Below, one piece after another: positions 43,201 through 55,680 of a stretch of 64,000 nucleotides of DNA. A program made the translations under genes and the position numbers. The notes beneath the pieces are model-generated. The model made no database searches and had not been told where the DNA came from. It saw only the letters and a program-made list of their open reading frames with translations. Every line of letters begins with the position of its first letter. Position 1 is the first letter of the stretch. The DNA comes from Linum tenue (taxonomy: Eukaryota > Streptophyta > Magnoliopsida > Malpighiales > Linaceae): positions 5,982,937 to 6,046,936 of the forward strand of contig CAMGYJ010000009.1 in the NCBI GenBank assembly GCA_946122785.1. Direction: 5' to 3'.

Positions 43201-45358
43201 CAAAATTGCATCCGTGTTCTGAGTTTGTCTCCATTGTGGAGCTGGTCTTATAACCTTCACCGAACATGGTTTTATCCCTAGTTGTCTAGTGAACTCCTGT
43301 GCCTTCTTATTTAATGAGCATGTTAACAACATGCACTAAAAAGTTCAGTCATGCACTAAAGTACTTGTACCGTAAGATAATGGTGGCTGAGGCAAAGTGG
43401 AAAGTGTTTTTGGTTAAATAACATCTTCACATGTATCTTTCAGTTTTATAGACTGTTTCAATATAGTGCGACTTCATTACCCCTGCTTTCAGATAATTAT
43501 AAGTAAAGACCTTGTTTTTTCTTCCAGGTCTGATGTTTTAGGCCAGTTCATGCCTTTGGTTGGCAAGGATTGGTCACAATCTGGAGTAGCTAAGCTTTTT
43601 TCAGCAATAAAGGTGATGCTTGCTTTCCCAATTTCATTACAGTGCACTCACAGTTCCATCTGCATCAAAATTGTTCCACAGATGCTTGTTTTGGTGATCG
43701 TTTATCTATCAGGAAAAATGAAAGAAACCATCTTCATTTTTTTCTTTCATTTTTCCCCATATGAACTTGATCATGCAGCACATCATTTGTCCACAATACT
43801 GTTTCATATTAACATGAAATGCCAGATGGGCCTTCTAAAGATACTTGGATTATTGGGGTTTTTTTGGGGTATTTTGTTGCTCCTGCAAATAACAGAGCTT
43901 CCTCCTTCAAATCCTTTAAGGACATCTGATGGAAATAACTATATGACCTGCTATCTTATGACTCCTTTACGACAGACTGTTATCACACATCTCAAAGTTA
44001 GGTTCCCCAGGAATAGTCGAAGCATAGCCTTTTGTTTGACATGCTTCCCAATGGAAGTGATCTCCTTAAGTAATGGGTGCTGAAAAGTTAATTCTGTGAT
44101 TTGCACAGGAGAATGGATATCAGCTACTGTTTCTGAGTGCACGAGCAATTGTCCAGGCATATCTGACCAGAAGTTTTCTTTTTAACTTGAAGCAGGTATG
44201 TGTTTTTTGCTGTCATCATTTTCAACATGGAATATCTTCTAGTATGATTGGATCACTAATGATAGAACAATCTGCTGTTTGTTATCTCCATAACTTTACT
44301 GTGACGGGGAGAGGCACAAGTGTTGAACTGTCTCTTACTACTACGAATTCAGTCGATGTTTTTTGGGTTTTACAGGATGGGAAAACTCTACCCACTGGAC
44401 CAGTTGTTATTTCGCCAGATGGATTATTTCCGTCACTCTATCGTGAAGGTGAAGTCTTATTTCTTGGTGTGGAGCTGCTTATCTTATTCTAATTTCCTTT
44501 CTGATAATACTGAACATGTATCTTTTTCTTATCCCACTGATGAAATGTATGATGCTAAAGTGTGACTTTTCTGTAAGCACTTATTACATAGTTGGGCTCT
44601 CTGGTTTCGGTCACTGACAGCTAGATAAATAATACTGGCATGCACACACTTACGAATTATTCTATTCATTGTGCAAAATATAAATCTTAAGAGTCATAAC
44701 GCGGGCTAACTGCGACTGTATGACTGTATCTTCTTTGTTTCTGGTTGACAGTCATAAGGCGGGCTCCACATGAGTTTAAGATTGCTTGCTTAGAGGTAAG
44801 AGCACCACTTTCTTTGAAACCTGGAACCATTTTTGCCTGTATGTTTCCATGCCTTTGATTCTGGGCCCAACTTTGATACCCCTTGCACTTGCAGGACATC
44901 AGGAAACTGTTTCCAACTGATTACAACCCATTCTATGCGGGCTTTGGGAATAGAGACACCGATGAACTTAGTTACCGCAAAATTGGTATTCCAAAGGGGA
45001 AGATTTTTATCATAAACCCGAAGGTTTCTATCTCCATTAGACTTCAACCTACTAATCCCCATTTTTCTAGCGAGCTGGATATCTCAAGTGTACTGCTGTT
45101 TTGAAATGTCAGGGAGAGGTGGCTATTAGTCATCGGATCGATGTGAGGTCGTATACATCATTACACACTCTTGTCAATGACATGTTCCCTCCAACATCAC
45201 TGGTCGAGCAGGTAGAGGTACAGTACCCTGCTTAAGCTCAAGGATGTTCTGGCTTTGTTTTTCACCGCTGCTGAGCTGCTCGGGTTTTGCAGGAAGATTA
45301 CAACGCATGGAATTTCTGGAAAATGCCATTGCCAGACATCGAAGAGTTTGTCGCGTAG
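40297..45358 (+). CDS. PAH: Phosphatidate phosphatase PAH (lipin family, Mg2+-dependent)
   Basis: Ten coding exons join in frame: 40297-41749, 41833-42428, 42697-42770, 43528-43612, 44109-44195, 44376-44448, 44752-44795, 44895-45023, 45113-45211 and 45293-45358 (2706 nt, 901 residues, like Arabidopsis PAH1/PAH2). The N-LIP domain starts [20 protein letters not shown] with the amphipathic helix and HPFGGA. A long acidic, Ser-rich middle follows. [18 protein letters not shown] precedes the C-LIP HAD phosphatase. DVDGT (residues 701-705) is the catalytic DxDxT, and IFIINPKGEV and [14 protein letters not shown] lie near the end. The enzyme converts phosphatidic acid to diacylglycerol at the ER, limiting phospholipid synthesis and feeding galactolipid remodelling. 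A 5'UTR intron is likely (acceptor before about 40158). I cannot decide between PAH1 and PAH2. Confidence 0.95.
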
Positions 45359-45903
45359 TTGATAGTTGGATATGGAGATGCTGTTTAGGAGTTGCTTGGG
45401 TCTTTATTCTACTTGCTTCAGGGAATGAGGTTCTTTGGATGAAGGAAAGAGATGAGATTGTGAGAATGGAGTGATTTCGAAATGAACTAGTATTTGGGAG
45501 CATAGAACCGAAGATGTCTCCCCGGCATTAAACCAGTTGTTGCCCGGTAAAAATGATTGGCTGCACCCTCTTACCTTTGGGCGCATGTCGTCAGCTCAGC
45601 TGGTCATCCTGCGTTAAGTCAGAAACATTATAGCACAAGTGACAGTGTTGCAGAGAAGTGAATTTACATCATAGAAAAGTACGAGTGACTGAGTGATAAT
45701 AGCACCTCTGCTCTAAGTGGTAGTACAATCTGTGTTTCCTTCTGAGTAGATATGTAATCCCGTCACAGATGCTACTATGGGAAATGATCAACACTGATTG
45801 TTAGAGAAATGGACAATTCTGTTGCAGCAACCCATTGTTAGTCGTTCTTCTCACGATAGTCCCATCAGTAGTATCAAAGGAAACCAAATGTTAGCGATCT
45901 TGG

Positions 45904-46227
45904 ATGAGACATTTGATTGAGTTATTTGGGTTTAAATAACTCATAATAGTTTGGCAGCATTTTACTTAAATGAGTTGTTAGGCTGTGAGTTATTTACAAA
46001 TAATTCAAAATGAGTTATCGGAAATAACTCTAACCCCTGTGTTATTTTCAAAATAACTGGTTTTACTACTCTGTTTTTTCGAAATAGCTCATTTGCATAG
46101 TTCTAATAAACGAGATACTTCAGTCCAATTATCGCTGAAATAACACTATAGTACCATATAAATAATTAATGAGTTATTTGACTCTACAAATACCACATTG
46201 ACAATTAATTCATCCAAACGACCCCTC
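45904..46227. mobile_element. Possible MITE
   Basis: The right end reversed reads GGGGTCGTTTGGATGAATTA and the left end GAGACATTTGATTGAGTTAT is weakly similar. The interior has many AATGAGTTATTT / AAATAACTC words in both orientations, giving a hairpin-like structure. Target duplication is unclear. Confidence 0.45.
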
Positions 46228-47121
46228 ATATTGAGTAGGGCTATTTAAAGGATAGCTTTATGCCTAGGCGTGCCTAGACACTGGGTAGTGATAAAATGTC
46301 CCGTCTAGGTGCTAGGCATACAATTACGCCTTTATAAGGCCTAAGTGATGATTATTAGAAAAAAATAGGCAATGATTAATTGGTGAGAGGCATGATTAAT
46401 TGAAGTACGTCGCTCTTAATTGCAAGTACACCAAGGATTAAAAGAATTGTAGCTTATCTTACCAAAAGTTGTTGTTAGATTACTATTTTAGTTTGAAGGC
46501 TTGCCATCTTCTCAACTCTATTGACCGATACTTGGAATCATTTCTTTCCAATGGGTAACCTCTATTTTAACTCTAGTGATAACTGGTAAGATATAAAACT
46601 AAAACAAGGTCACTTTCGTTATTTAATCATTGTAGATGGTTGGAGTGGTTGCTATGTAGTAATCATTCTGATAAGGGGTTAACTACAAGCAGACAGAATG
46701 GCATTGTAAGCTCAGGAAGCAATAAGCAGTTTTTGGCATCGTTATCATTGTTGCCCTGAAAGGTTTAAGCAAGTGAATTGAAGATCTCCCTGCGTGGTTG
46801 GCATGCTTTCAAGTTTATAGCAACTAATCCCATAGACTGAAGAACAACCTCATAAGTCACAAGTCAAGAAGCAACTAAACCTTGGAAATAATAAGTCAGA
46901 AGTACATGATATTAGAACAAAGACACATCACACAGAACCAGGCTGGTCTCCTTGTCAAATTAACTACCAAACAACAATCGTACAGTACACAGCACAGATT
47001 TAGACGTTCTAAAAACTTCTACACTCCCATAAGAGCACTTATTTATTCACAGAAGAAAAAGGAAAGACACAAGCTGGAGGCCGGGCTTAGTTATCGCATG
47101 AAACCAAGCCAAGGTCTAAGA
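46228..47121. other. Intergenic and 3' flank, nothing firm
   Basis: 46250-46350 carries CCTAGGCGTGCCTAG-type short repeats seen in plant dispersed repeats. The remainder is AT-rich. The 3' untranslated region of the minus-strand gene probably covers the last 200-300 bases. Confidence 0.4.
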
Positions 47122-48071
47122 TCACAACGCCTCAGCAACAGAGTAATGGAACTCTGTTACAGATTTCTTAAGGAAGCTGCTGCCGCAGTAGTCTGCACTA
47201 GCCACGTCAAAGCTAAGCCCACTTGAAGAATCGCCAAATCTGTCATCACAGATATCCAATGTTTTATAAGAAGACTTGTTGTCGGGCTTTCTCCGGATTT
47301 GCTTCTTGTCCTTGCTACTACTACTGCTGCTGCTGCCTCCTCGCGAGGATGAAGTACTACCACTACCCTTCTGTCCCTTCTTTCCATTCTTCTTGTTGTG
47401 GTGGTGGTTGTTATCTCTATCTTTCTCTCTTCTAGATTTCTTCTTACTGCTCTTCACCGTGTGGCAGAGAGAATTGGGAACAGGGTCATACACATCAGGA
47501 GCCCAAGTCACACTCAGCTGCTGCCTTGGTGCCGCCTTACCCATTTTCTCTCGGCTACCTTTCAGGGCAGGTATGAGCTTCAAAGGCCAGACAAAATGAA
47601 ACAGCATGTCAACATGAATACAACACAGGTAAGGAATGACAAAAAGCTTCGCCCTTAACCAAAGGGTTACACACTACCATATAATGCACATGGTTCAGAT
47701 AAACAACTAAACAAGCAGCAACTTCTTTGATAAGGAGGGCTTACTTTTATAGACTCGGCGGCCTGCAGGGGCTCTTCGGAGAACAGCAAGTGCAATGCTT
47801 CCTCTGGAGCATCATCATTTGATGAATCTAGACTGGATGCCTTGTCGCTAGGACAGGGGAATTTTGCTGCTTTGTCCAAGCAATTACTGGAGACAGGTTG
47901 AGGCCCAGATGAGCCGATTGATTCACAACCTCCACCTCCATCATCGAGGTGATCTCTATCAAATGCATCTGTTTCTTGAGTACTTTCGGACCTCAATTTT
48001 CCAAGATCGACTTCCTCTTCATCCACCAGAAGATCCTCAACAGAACCAGCACCACGGTGGCCAACGTCCAT
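47122..48071 (-). CDS. Conserved plant protein of unknown function, Ser/Lys-rich
   Basis: Two exons join in frame: 48071-47745 and 47577-47122 (783 nt, 260 residues), with GT-AG splicing after the codons for AAESIK. The N-terminal half is acidic and Ser-rich ([24 protein letters not shown]). The second half has [20 protein letters not shown], a basic low-complexity stretch with Lys, His and Ser runs, then [19 protein letters not shown] and the end [15 protein letters not shown]. The WAPDVYDP and [13 protein letters not shown] segments look conserved and suggest a nuclear plant protein seen in many genomes, but I do not know a function. A 5'UTR intron upstream of the ATG is likely. Confidence 0.75.
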
Positions 48072-48089
48072 CGACAGTTACAAAGACAA

Positions 48090-49411
48090 TGAACAGAAAA
48101 CTGCAGGCAACAAGTGGTAATAGCAGATTAGCAAAAATTTTGGTCCACATTAAGCAAACATTTGCTAGTGGAAATGAAATCAATCTGATAATCCAACTGC
48201 ACAAAACAAAACCCAAGCAAAATTTCAACTCGCCTGAACCAATCATCAGCTAGAATGAATAACGCAGATCATCAAAACAAACGCAGATTCGACAATCAAA
48301 TTCAACGCAAAACAGAAAATTACCTAATCACGAAGGTTGAAGCAAATCCAATGACCGATCTCTCCAAACACGACCAGATCGACGAACTTTCCAGACTTTC
48401 AGCGAGCACACGCACACGCACACCAGGGATGGAGAGGAACAAGTACAACAATAGAGCTCCCGGAAGAGATCTCAAGTACAGGTAAGCGGCAATAAAAGGG
48501 GAGGAGCAAACTGGAGGTAAAAAGAGGGGGGAGAAGAAGAAGAAGAAGGAACCTAATGTTAACTAAGATTACCACGCCGATTACTCTTTTCGAGCCGTTT
48601 CAAACGATGCGAGCACATCCCTCCATGGTAGGGTGTTAGAGAAGGAAGAACCGGAGAACGCAGAATGGGCACCGAAGGCATTTTATATCCTATGCTCTCC
48701 GAAACCCCCCACCAACCCGTCGCCCCGCCACCGCTGCAATCTCTTCCCGACACCTCCTGCGACTTTTCCGATGACGATTTCTCAGCTACCCGCTCCCTCC
48801 CCAAACCCTAAGAAAGAAGGAAAAATCAAATCCCCCCTTTCTGATTCTTAATTCTTCTCCGATTGAACGCTTCACTCTGTAGCAGAGATGGAGGATGCGA
48901 TGAAGGATCAAAACCCTAGGTTTTCAATTAAGGAGATCTGGATAAGGCGGAGATTGATCCCATCACCACCACGTGAGCCTCAGCTTCGTAGACGGAGAAA
49001 ATTTTGCAGGCGGAGTATAAAAGTATTAACTATTTAGAAGAAGAAAGGACACAAGGAGACGGGAGGTTTTGGATCAGTCTGTCAACTTGGAATTGGGGAG
49101 ATATATATATTTTTTTTTTAATAAATGTGATAGAAATATCAAAACTGGTTTTGCTTTTTTTTCATATTTATAGGAAAAAATCGATCTACGATCTCGAGGG
49201 CGAGTCAATGGGCGAGCTACATGGCGGTTTTCCCGACCCGATCCGCCGACTAACACGTCTCCTTTTTTGTCTTTTCTTTTTCTTCCCATTCTCCATTTTT
49301 TTCCTTTTCCAGTCCGCTGGCCTGTTAAAGATGTTTTTCGTTCTGATTGGGCTTAAGTGGATCAAAACTAAAGGCCCAAGTTAGTCAGGTTGGGCCTTAG
49401 GTAACCAGTTG
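48090..49411. other. 5' flank of the 48071 gene and intergenic DNA
   Basis: Probably includes a 5'UTR intron and promoter of the minus-strand gene. Short frames on both strands at 48559-48851 and a 49-codon plus-strand frame starting at 48888 have no recognised domain. 49070-49400 is AT-rich then GC-richer with no feature. Confidence 0.4.
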
Positions 49412-49419
49412 AGTGAGAG

Positions 49420-49804
49420 CAAGGTTGTCAAACCGGTTTATGCCAGTGTGCCGGTTTAGCAAGTGGAATGGTTCAACCGGTGGCACATATCGGTTTGTGC
49501 CGGTTCATGCCGGTCAATATTATAAATAAAATTATAAATACTCATATTGAAACATGACATTTAACGTCAATACCTAAACATTTATATTTGAATCCAACAA
49601 ATAACATCAATATTTAACTTTTATACTCATAAAATAAATAATAAAATAATTTTTATCAATTAAATTCTCTAAAATAAGGTCATTTTACTTAGAGATTCGT
49701 ATATCGATCATGCCGGTCATACCGGTGGTGTCACGCCGGTTTTATGACCGGTACCGGTTGAACCCGGTATAACCGGTGGCACGCCGGCCGGCGTGACAAC
49801 CATG
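49420..49804. mobile_element. hAT-type element, 385 bp, 8-bp target duplication
   Basis: Ends CAAGGTTGTCA and, reversed, CATGGTTGTCA, flanked by AGTGAGAG at 49412-49419 and 49805-49812. Subterminal ACCGGTTTATGCCGG-like repeats surround an AT-rich core shared with the intronic element at 13400-14087. No coding capacity. Confidence 0.88.
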
Positions 49805-49824
49805 AGTGAGAGCAACAGCGAGAA

Positions 49825-50671
49825 CTTGGTGGATTTACGGTCAGAGTATCAATCATGGGATAAGCGGTCGTTCGCAGGGTTCTTTCAAGCGGTTCTTTTT
49901 GATCGGCGCAATGCAGAACACAATTCTTACTTTATTTTGCAGGTGATTGCTAATTTGCTATGTTATGGAGAATTTGGAAAAGCCGGTGTTGTGTTCTCTT
50001 TGAGCACCAGCAGGCTCCTTTGGTGACGAGGGCTGCGGAGTGGCGCCATCAATCAAGTGAATGAAATTGAGATGGCATTCTCCTTTACTCCAACCCAGCA
50101 GCACGTTTGTGCTTCAGCGCCAGCTCCTCGGCAGTTTTTATCGCCTCGTTTTCATGCTTGCTTTGATGGTGCAACTGGGCGTGGTGATTCTGGGGCTGCT
50201 TCTTTTGCAATTTGTGAAGGTTCTTTTGATGATGTGAATGCAGCTCTGTTAGCCGCGATGAGTACAATTTATCCAGGGATTGAGGATGCTCATGTCTTGG
50301 AAACTTTGGCACTAAGAGATTGCTTACGGGAGTGTGCTCGTAGGCATTCGACTCCTCTGCTAATTACAGGTGATGCTAAAGTGATCTTGGACAAGTGCTT
50401 GGCTGGGGATGACAAGGATTCAAAGGTGGGTTCTATTTTGCGAGAGATTGGATCCTTGCTGGCTGGTTTCGGTGGAAATTGTGAACTGCGATTTGTAGGT
50501 CGTCAGAGAAACAGGGTGGCTCATTTAGTGGCCAAAGAATTCCTAAGTTTGTCGCCTCGGGTCCTGTCGAGGTTCGAATATGTGTCTTGGTTACGAAGTT
50601 TGTAATTGACGTTGTGTGGATCTTATCTTCCTCTCCCCGGAGATGATTTGAATGGCAAAAAAAAAAAAAAA
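49825..50671 (+). mobile_element. 5'-truncated LINE with poly-A tail and 16-bp target duplication
   Basis: AGAGCAACAGCGAGAA is duplicated at 49809-49824 and 50672-50687. The inserted segment ends in a run of about 15 A and carries the C-terminal RNase H of an L1-type LINE at 50057-50605. The 5' part is missing, as is usual for target-primed insertion. It inserted immediately beside the hAT element; the LINE duplication overlaps the hAT right-hand duplication. Confidence 0.93.
50057..50605 (+). pseudogene. LINE RNase H domain (RVT_3 type)
   Basis: 182 codons. FHACFDGATGRGDSGAASFA holds the first acidic residue, ETLALRDCL the Glu, LITGDAKVILDKC the next Asp, and RQRNRVAHLVAKEFL the late His. 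This is the plant LINE RNase H pattern. It is open but lacks the reverse transcriptase. Confidence 0.9.
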
Positions 50672-50687
50672 AGAGCAACAGCGAGAA

Positions 50688-51050
50688 TGCGAGAGCTTGT
50701 ATTTTCAAAGAACTCAATATTGAGAGCGTGCAAAGAGCGTTAATATTATATTATTATTTATAAAATTTATAACAAAAATACCATTAATTAGATGCATTCA
50801 TATAAATTATTTGAATAAAAACTTTTATTTAAAATAAATATAAAAAAAATACAAAGAGAAAATTATAAGAGGATAGAGATTTACTTCTCTCATTTATAAT
50901 AAACTAATTATGCCTTCTTTTCTCAATTTAGTCTTTTACAACAATCAATCAACCCTTTGAAACAGCTAACATCTTCCTCATTGTGAAAAACGTTTAGATT
51001 TGTCAATAAAAAATTAAAGCACATTTTCCCTTTCTTCTACCTTCCTCCCT
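50688..51050. other. AT-rich spacer between two LINE fragments
   Basis: Low-complexity AT sequence and a pyrimidine-rich end. Nothing recognised. Confidence 0.5.
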
Positions 51051-52372
51051 CCTTCACTCTATTTGGGTTCCTCAACACCAGTTTGAACCCCTTCGATATA
51101 ATCCGAGGGTTCTACCGGCTGGGGGTGACCCTCCGGTTCTGAGTTGATTTGTCCGGGGGAGGGACGCTGGTGTGACATGAAGCTTCGCAATGGTTTGACC
51201 CAGCTACTTGCCGCATTATAAAAGTCATTCCACTCCCGCCCGAGAATGTGGAGGACAGGCTCATTTGGCATGATACGGCTGATGAGAATTTCTCGGTTAA
51301 ATCGGCTTACCATTTGGCTGTCTCTCTTGATAGGAGAAAGGGTCGATGGAAAGCTACGGTAGGATGGATGGATCGGACCAGTTGGATTCGCCTGTTGAAT
51401 GCAAATATACCGCCAAAATTAAAGGTGTTTGTTTGGCAGGTTTTCAACCGGATCCTACCTACGACGGAAGCCCTAATCAATAGAAAGATCATGGTTCATC
51501 CCCGATGTCCGGTCTGCTGGGATAGTTCTGAAACTATGGAACATTTGTTCCTTGATTGCCCGGTGGCCCGAGCCCTTTGGGGGGCGGCAGGGCTGGAACA
51601 TGTAGGGGAGGGATTATCGCGTCACACATTTCCTCTTTTTCTCAAAAAATTGATGGCTTTAATCGATCAGCCTATGCTGTTTCTGGCAATAGTGGCCATC
51701 CTCTGGCGAATCTGATCTCGTAATTGGGTGGTTTTTGAAGGCAAACAGTATGAGATCACTGCTTTGATGCGCCAGTTTATGCAGCAGTATGAGGAATGGG
51801 TGAGGCGCCTGGTTGATAAGCCTCTCCAGAACCCTGCCCCCGCTGATCACCAGCCTGTCCAGGTGGATTTGTCTGTGGTCATTTGTGGGTGGGATGGGGC
51901 TACTCGGAGGGGATCTCATTCGACGGGAGGAGTGGTGCTTATGTCCCCGAATCGGGACGTCCTTTGGGCTACAGGGGTTCAATTTCCAGTCATTGATGAT
52001 CCTCTCGTGGTGGAATTACTTGTCCTCCGAGAGGCGATCCTTTGGTGTCTGGGCCAAGGCTTAACTAGCGTGAGGTTTGAAGGGGATGCCAAGGTGGTTA
52101 TCGATAATATCAGGCGGGCTGATACAAGGGACAACAGGGTGGGAGCTGTGCTAGAAGAAGTGACACATTATTTTGTCAGCAATCCTGGGTTTAGTGTTCG
52201 ATTTATAGGTCGGAGTAGCAATAGGATAGCCCACATGGTGGCTAGAAAGGCCCTCTCTCTGTACCCGACTATGAGTCGATTCTTTGATTTTCAAGCCTGA
52301 CTGATCTCCATGTTGTAACTGTCTATCTTTTTTTATCTAATACAAGATTATCTTTTGTAAATAAAAAAAAAA
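51050..52372 (+). mobile_element. Second 5'-truncated LINE with poly-A tail
   Basis: Carries the reverse-transcriptase zinc-binding domain and RNase H of an L1-type LINE and ends in AATAAAAAAAAAA at 52372. TTTCTTCTACCTTCC occurs on both sides (near 51035 and 52390), a possible but imperfectly placed target duplication. Left border approximate. Confidence 0.8.
51248..52300 (+). pseudogene. LINE zinc-binding (zf-RVT) and RNase H domains
   Basis: The frame at 51248-51715 has WHDTADENFSVKSAYHLAVS, PPKLKVFVWQVFNRILPTTE and CPVCWDSSETMEHLFLDCP, the zf-RVT hallmark. A stop after LWRI is followed by a frame at 51728-52300 with GWDGATRRGSHSTGG, VRFEGDAKVVIDNIR and RSSNRIAHMVARKAL (RNase H). The TGA between them makes it a broken copy of one protein. 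Confidence 0.88.
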
Positions 52373-52559
52373 CCTTCCTTCCTCCTCTTTCTTCTTCTAC
52401 CTTCCCGACTGAATCCTCTGTTTCTTTTCTCTTCTCTACAACCCTTCCTCCCCAAACTAAATAACATCTTTACCAATAAAAATGGCTTCATCCCAATTCT
52501 CATGATCTCATCCCGATCCAGCCATTCACAATCCCCCAACACCTCTCTAAAGGATATCG

Positions 52560-53140
52560 ATCCAATACGATGTTTTGGGCCAAATCACACTCATTCAAAT
52601 GGCCCACAATGAAGAATTAAAGATGTTCTAATCAACCTAATTAGTTATTCTCTTTCTTCAGTCAATGTCTCGAATTGGAGAGTGTGATCAATACTTAATC
52701 AATATCATGATAAATTCTTCAAATCAATATATAATAGAGAGTGTAACAAGCTAGGATTCATCAAATCCTAACATACATGGCTAGAAATTTGACAGCCCAA
52801 GTGAAAATGGAGTCTACTCCATAGCGAGAGAAAGAGAGGGAAATACAAGCTCGAGAAGAGAAATCATCTCATGAAAGTGGGTTTTTTTATCTTGAGCTCC
52901 AATCTTCACTCCTTGGTGATGAATCTTGGCTCCAGTTACCTCCTAGGGATTCTTCTTCATCCCTTTCTCTCTCTAGGAAGCTGTTGCTCTCATTTCTCTC
53001 TGAAATTCATTTCTCTTGCACAAATTCATTTCTACTGCTTCATCCTTGTCCCACCTTCGGCGCGCTTCATGCTCACCTCACCATTACTTCGCTGAGCAGA
53101 CCATTTGAGTGGCTATCTAACTCTGTGGCAGGTCATCGCG
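52560..53140. mobile_element. Probable Gypsy LTR-like fragment
   Basis: GGAGTCTACTCCATAGCGAG, AAGAGAAATCATCTCATGA and TTGAGCTCCAATCTTCACTC resemble the words of the LTR at 34440-34680 in the same relative order. Borders are undefined. Confidence 0.4.
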
Positions 53141-53149
53141 TGATTGAGT

Positions 53150-53830
53150 CTCTCGAGTATCTACATATGGTTGAACCGTACGTTGGTCACGACACCATCA
53201 CAATTGGTGATGGCACAAGTTTGGCGACTTCTCACACTGACACCACTATCTCTCTTTCTTCTCGCACTCTCACTATGTCGCCCATTCTTCACTCTCCCAC
53301 TGAAACCACCGATCTTATTTATGTATCCTCTTCGTCTCACTTATAATACCTCTATCGAATTCTTTCCTTCATCTATTTTGGTGAAAGATTTATCTACAGT
53401 GGAAGTTATGCTCCAGGTGTGCGCTAAGAACGACGTCTGTGTGTCACCGCCAACGACATTCTTCAATGCTTCTCCACACGCTCTTGCTCGTGTCAAATCT
53501 TTCACTGACTATTGACATTGACAATAGGGGCATCCCTCTGCTGAAGTAGTTTCTCCGGTGGTTGTTCTACTTCTCTCACGACGGCCTCCTCTTTTTCTAT
53601 CACTTGTTCCTCTTGCCAATGTTGCAAAATCCATCAGCTTCCGTAATATGTGTCATCTCTCACTACCTCTTGTCCTCTTGAGTTACTTTACTCATGTTTT
53701 GGGAACCTGTTTTTGTTTCTGCTATTATGATTTTCTATACTATGTTATTTTTGTTGATCATTTTACTAAATATGTGATGCATGCTAATTTATACATATTT
53801 GAGCCCTTGATATTTGATCGTTATTAACTT
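53150..53830 (+). pseudogene. Second copia remnant (protease to integrase start)
   Basis: VEPYVGHDTITIGDGTSLAT, then NTSIEFFPSSILVKDLST in another frame, then YYVIFVDHFTKYVMH match the protease tail, GAG-pre-integrase region and integrase start of copia polyproteins. Multiple frameshifts and stops separate them, so only a remnant survives. Confidence 0.8.
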
Positions 53831-55248
53831 ATAAAGTTATAAATCATTGTGAAGGTGGCGAATCAACACAAAGCGTTGAACTATTTCATACAATACAAAA
53901 TAGAGGGAAATGGTGATTAAAACGTCAAGACTAGATACTGAAATATCAAAGTTACCCCAATACATTGGGGATTTAATTCATGATGAAATGAACGATCATA
54001 AGCATGTTAATGTTCGACATGATAATTAATTCACTAAACAAAGGTGTTGGTAGAGAAAGTACTTAAGTTTTGAAGTTAATTTCCAACTTACAAAAGTTTT
54101 CCTTTTTTCAAAATGTTCAATTCCAAAGTGTCTTCTTTCTCTAATCTTCTTCCGAAATTGGTGTTCACTTTGCTTTGTTATCTTTCTGCAGAAGGTTTCT
54201 CTTCCTAAAAGTGAGCTCTCTCCTTTGATTATTTCCCCTCTAAAACTAGTCTCCAAAAGTGTCTAAGTGGCCCTCCCCTACTTGTTGTTTGTTCGCTCTC
54301 ATTTCATTAAACTATTTCATGAGACTATTCTTGCAATGATAAGGTATTGTATAACAATATTAGATCCTGGTTGCATATTTTTATCTTAGGGTGAGCCATC
54401 AAATCCAAGTACTTGAAGAAAACTGGTCCAAAATCTCATTACTTTGCAAGGGTTGCTGTTAGTTGAGTGAAGATTCCTACCCAGACCATTTATGTTTGTG
54501 TCTTTCTCGATTTGACCTTCTATTAGGTGTTCGCCTCTCCGCATGTCTGCATTTTGTCACTTCACCAGAATTCTGTCACCGATCAATATATACAAATTCA
54601 ACACAATCTAAAAACGAACATACATAAAGACCAACCATTTAGCTATCTGAAATGTGGCTATAGTGTGGCAGGGCCACTATGGTTGTTAATGCAAGGGGGC
54701 AGTTTTTTGGAGATATTGTTTGGGCAAACAAACATCTATATTAAGAGTTGCGCGACATTGGATCATAAAGAGAACTTTTAAAGCCGAACTGCAATAGCAT
54801 CCCGGCTTATGTGTTGTTTCAGTACAGCGTTAAACTTATGATTTAAGTTTCTCTTGTACAGAATTGGTGGTGTTATCGGCTTTGTATTTCGGGTCTATTT
54901 TGTCCAGGAAGAGAGCTTCAATGATAATGCTAATTACCAGAGGGGGAAATGCATGAAAATGGTAACAAAGACTAATGAAGGCTTTACCAACCACGAACCT
55001 GTGATTCAATGTATTTGCCTGGTTATAAAATGAGCAACAAAATGTAATCGAGACAGAATTGGATTAATTACCGGAAAAAAAAGAATTGGATTGTTCGTCA
55101 AAAATCCGCTGCCAGATGCAACAGAATGTGTAATCTACCGTAACAGAAACATGAGCCAAAATAAAGATGGGAAAAAACAAAAAGAAAGAAAACCCCCAAT
55201 TCGGGGAAACGGATGATCATCGCGTAACAATTCCTCTGTAATTTGTTT
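53831..55248. other. Intergenic, AT-rich, no gene recognised
   Basis: Short frames at 54026-54256 and 54527-54781 lack motifs. The last about 150 bases are probably the histone 3' untranslated region. Confidence 0.45.
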
Positions 55249-55680
55249 TTAAGAGCTGGTGAATTTGGTGACGGCCTTGGTGCCCTCGGAAACGGCGTGC
55301 TTGGCGAGCTCGCCGGGGAGGACCAATCGGACGGCGGTCTGGATCTCCCTCGACGTGATGGTGGGCTTCTTGTTGTACCGGGCGAGGCGGGAGGCTTCCT
55401 GCGCCAGCTTCTCGAAGATGTCGTTGATGAAGCTGTTCATGATCCCCATCGCCTTGCTGGAGATCCCGATGTCAGGGTGCACCTGCTTCAGGACCTTGAA
55501 GATGTAGATCTTGTACGTCTCGCTGCTCTTCTTCACCTTCTTCTTCTTCTTGCTGCTGTCCCCGCCTTTCTCCGCCACTCTCTTCTCCGCCTTCGGTCTC
55601 TTCTCCGCCGACGCCGTCGGCGATTTGTCCTCCGCGGGCTTCTTCTCCGCTGGCTTCTTCTCTGCCGGCTTCGGCGCCAT
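55249..55680 (-). CDS. Histone H2B, intronless
   Basis: 143 residues from the ATG at 55680 ([20 protein letters not shown]). The N-terminal tail is Lys/Ala/Pro/Glu-rich as in plant H2B. The core histone fold is complete: [60 protein letters not shown], and the end [19 protein letters not shown], which carries the Lys ubiquitinated in plant H2B. It pairs with H2A in the nucleosome. The open frame runs further upstream to 55854, but that part overlaps the TATA box and is not coding. Plant H2B genes are often intronless and S-phase regulated, consistent with the promoter here. Confidence 0.97.
   Translation of the reverse strand: MAPKPAEKKPAEKKPAEDKSPTASAEKRPKAEKRVAEKGGDSSKKKKKVKKSSETYKIYIFKVLKQVHPDIGISSKAMGIMNSFINDIFEKLAQEASRLARYNKKPTITSREIQTAVRLVLPGELAKHAVSEGTKAVTKFTSS

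Noticed and set aside
47276..47658. Leu/Ser/Cys-rich plus-strand frames near 47300-47650
   Set aside because: Antisense of the Lys/Ser low-complexity region of the minus-strand gene.
48888..49037. 49-codon plus-strand frame starting MEDAMKDQNPRFS
   Set aside because: Too short, no recognised motif or splice continuation, and it lies in the likely promoter region of the minus-strand gene.
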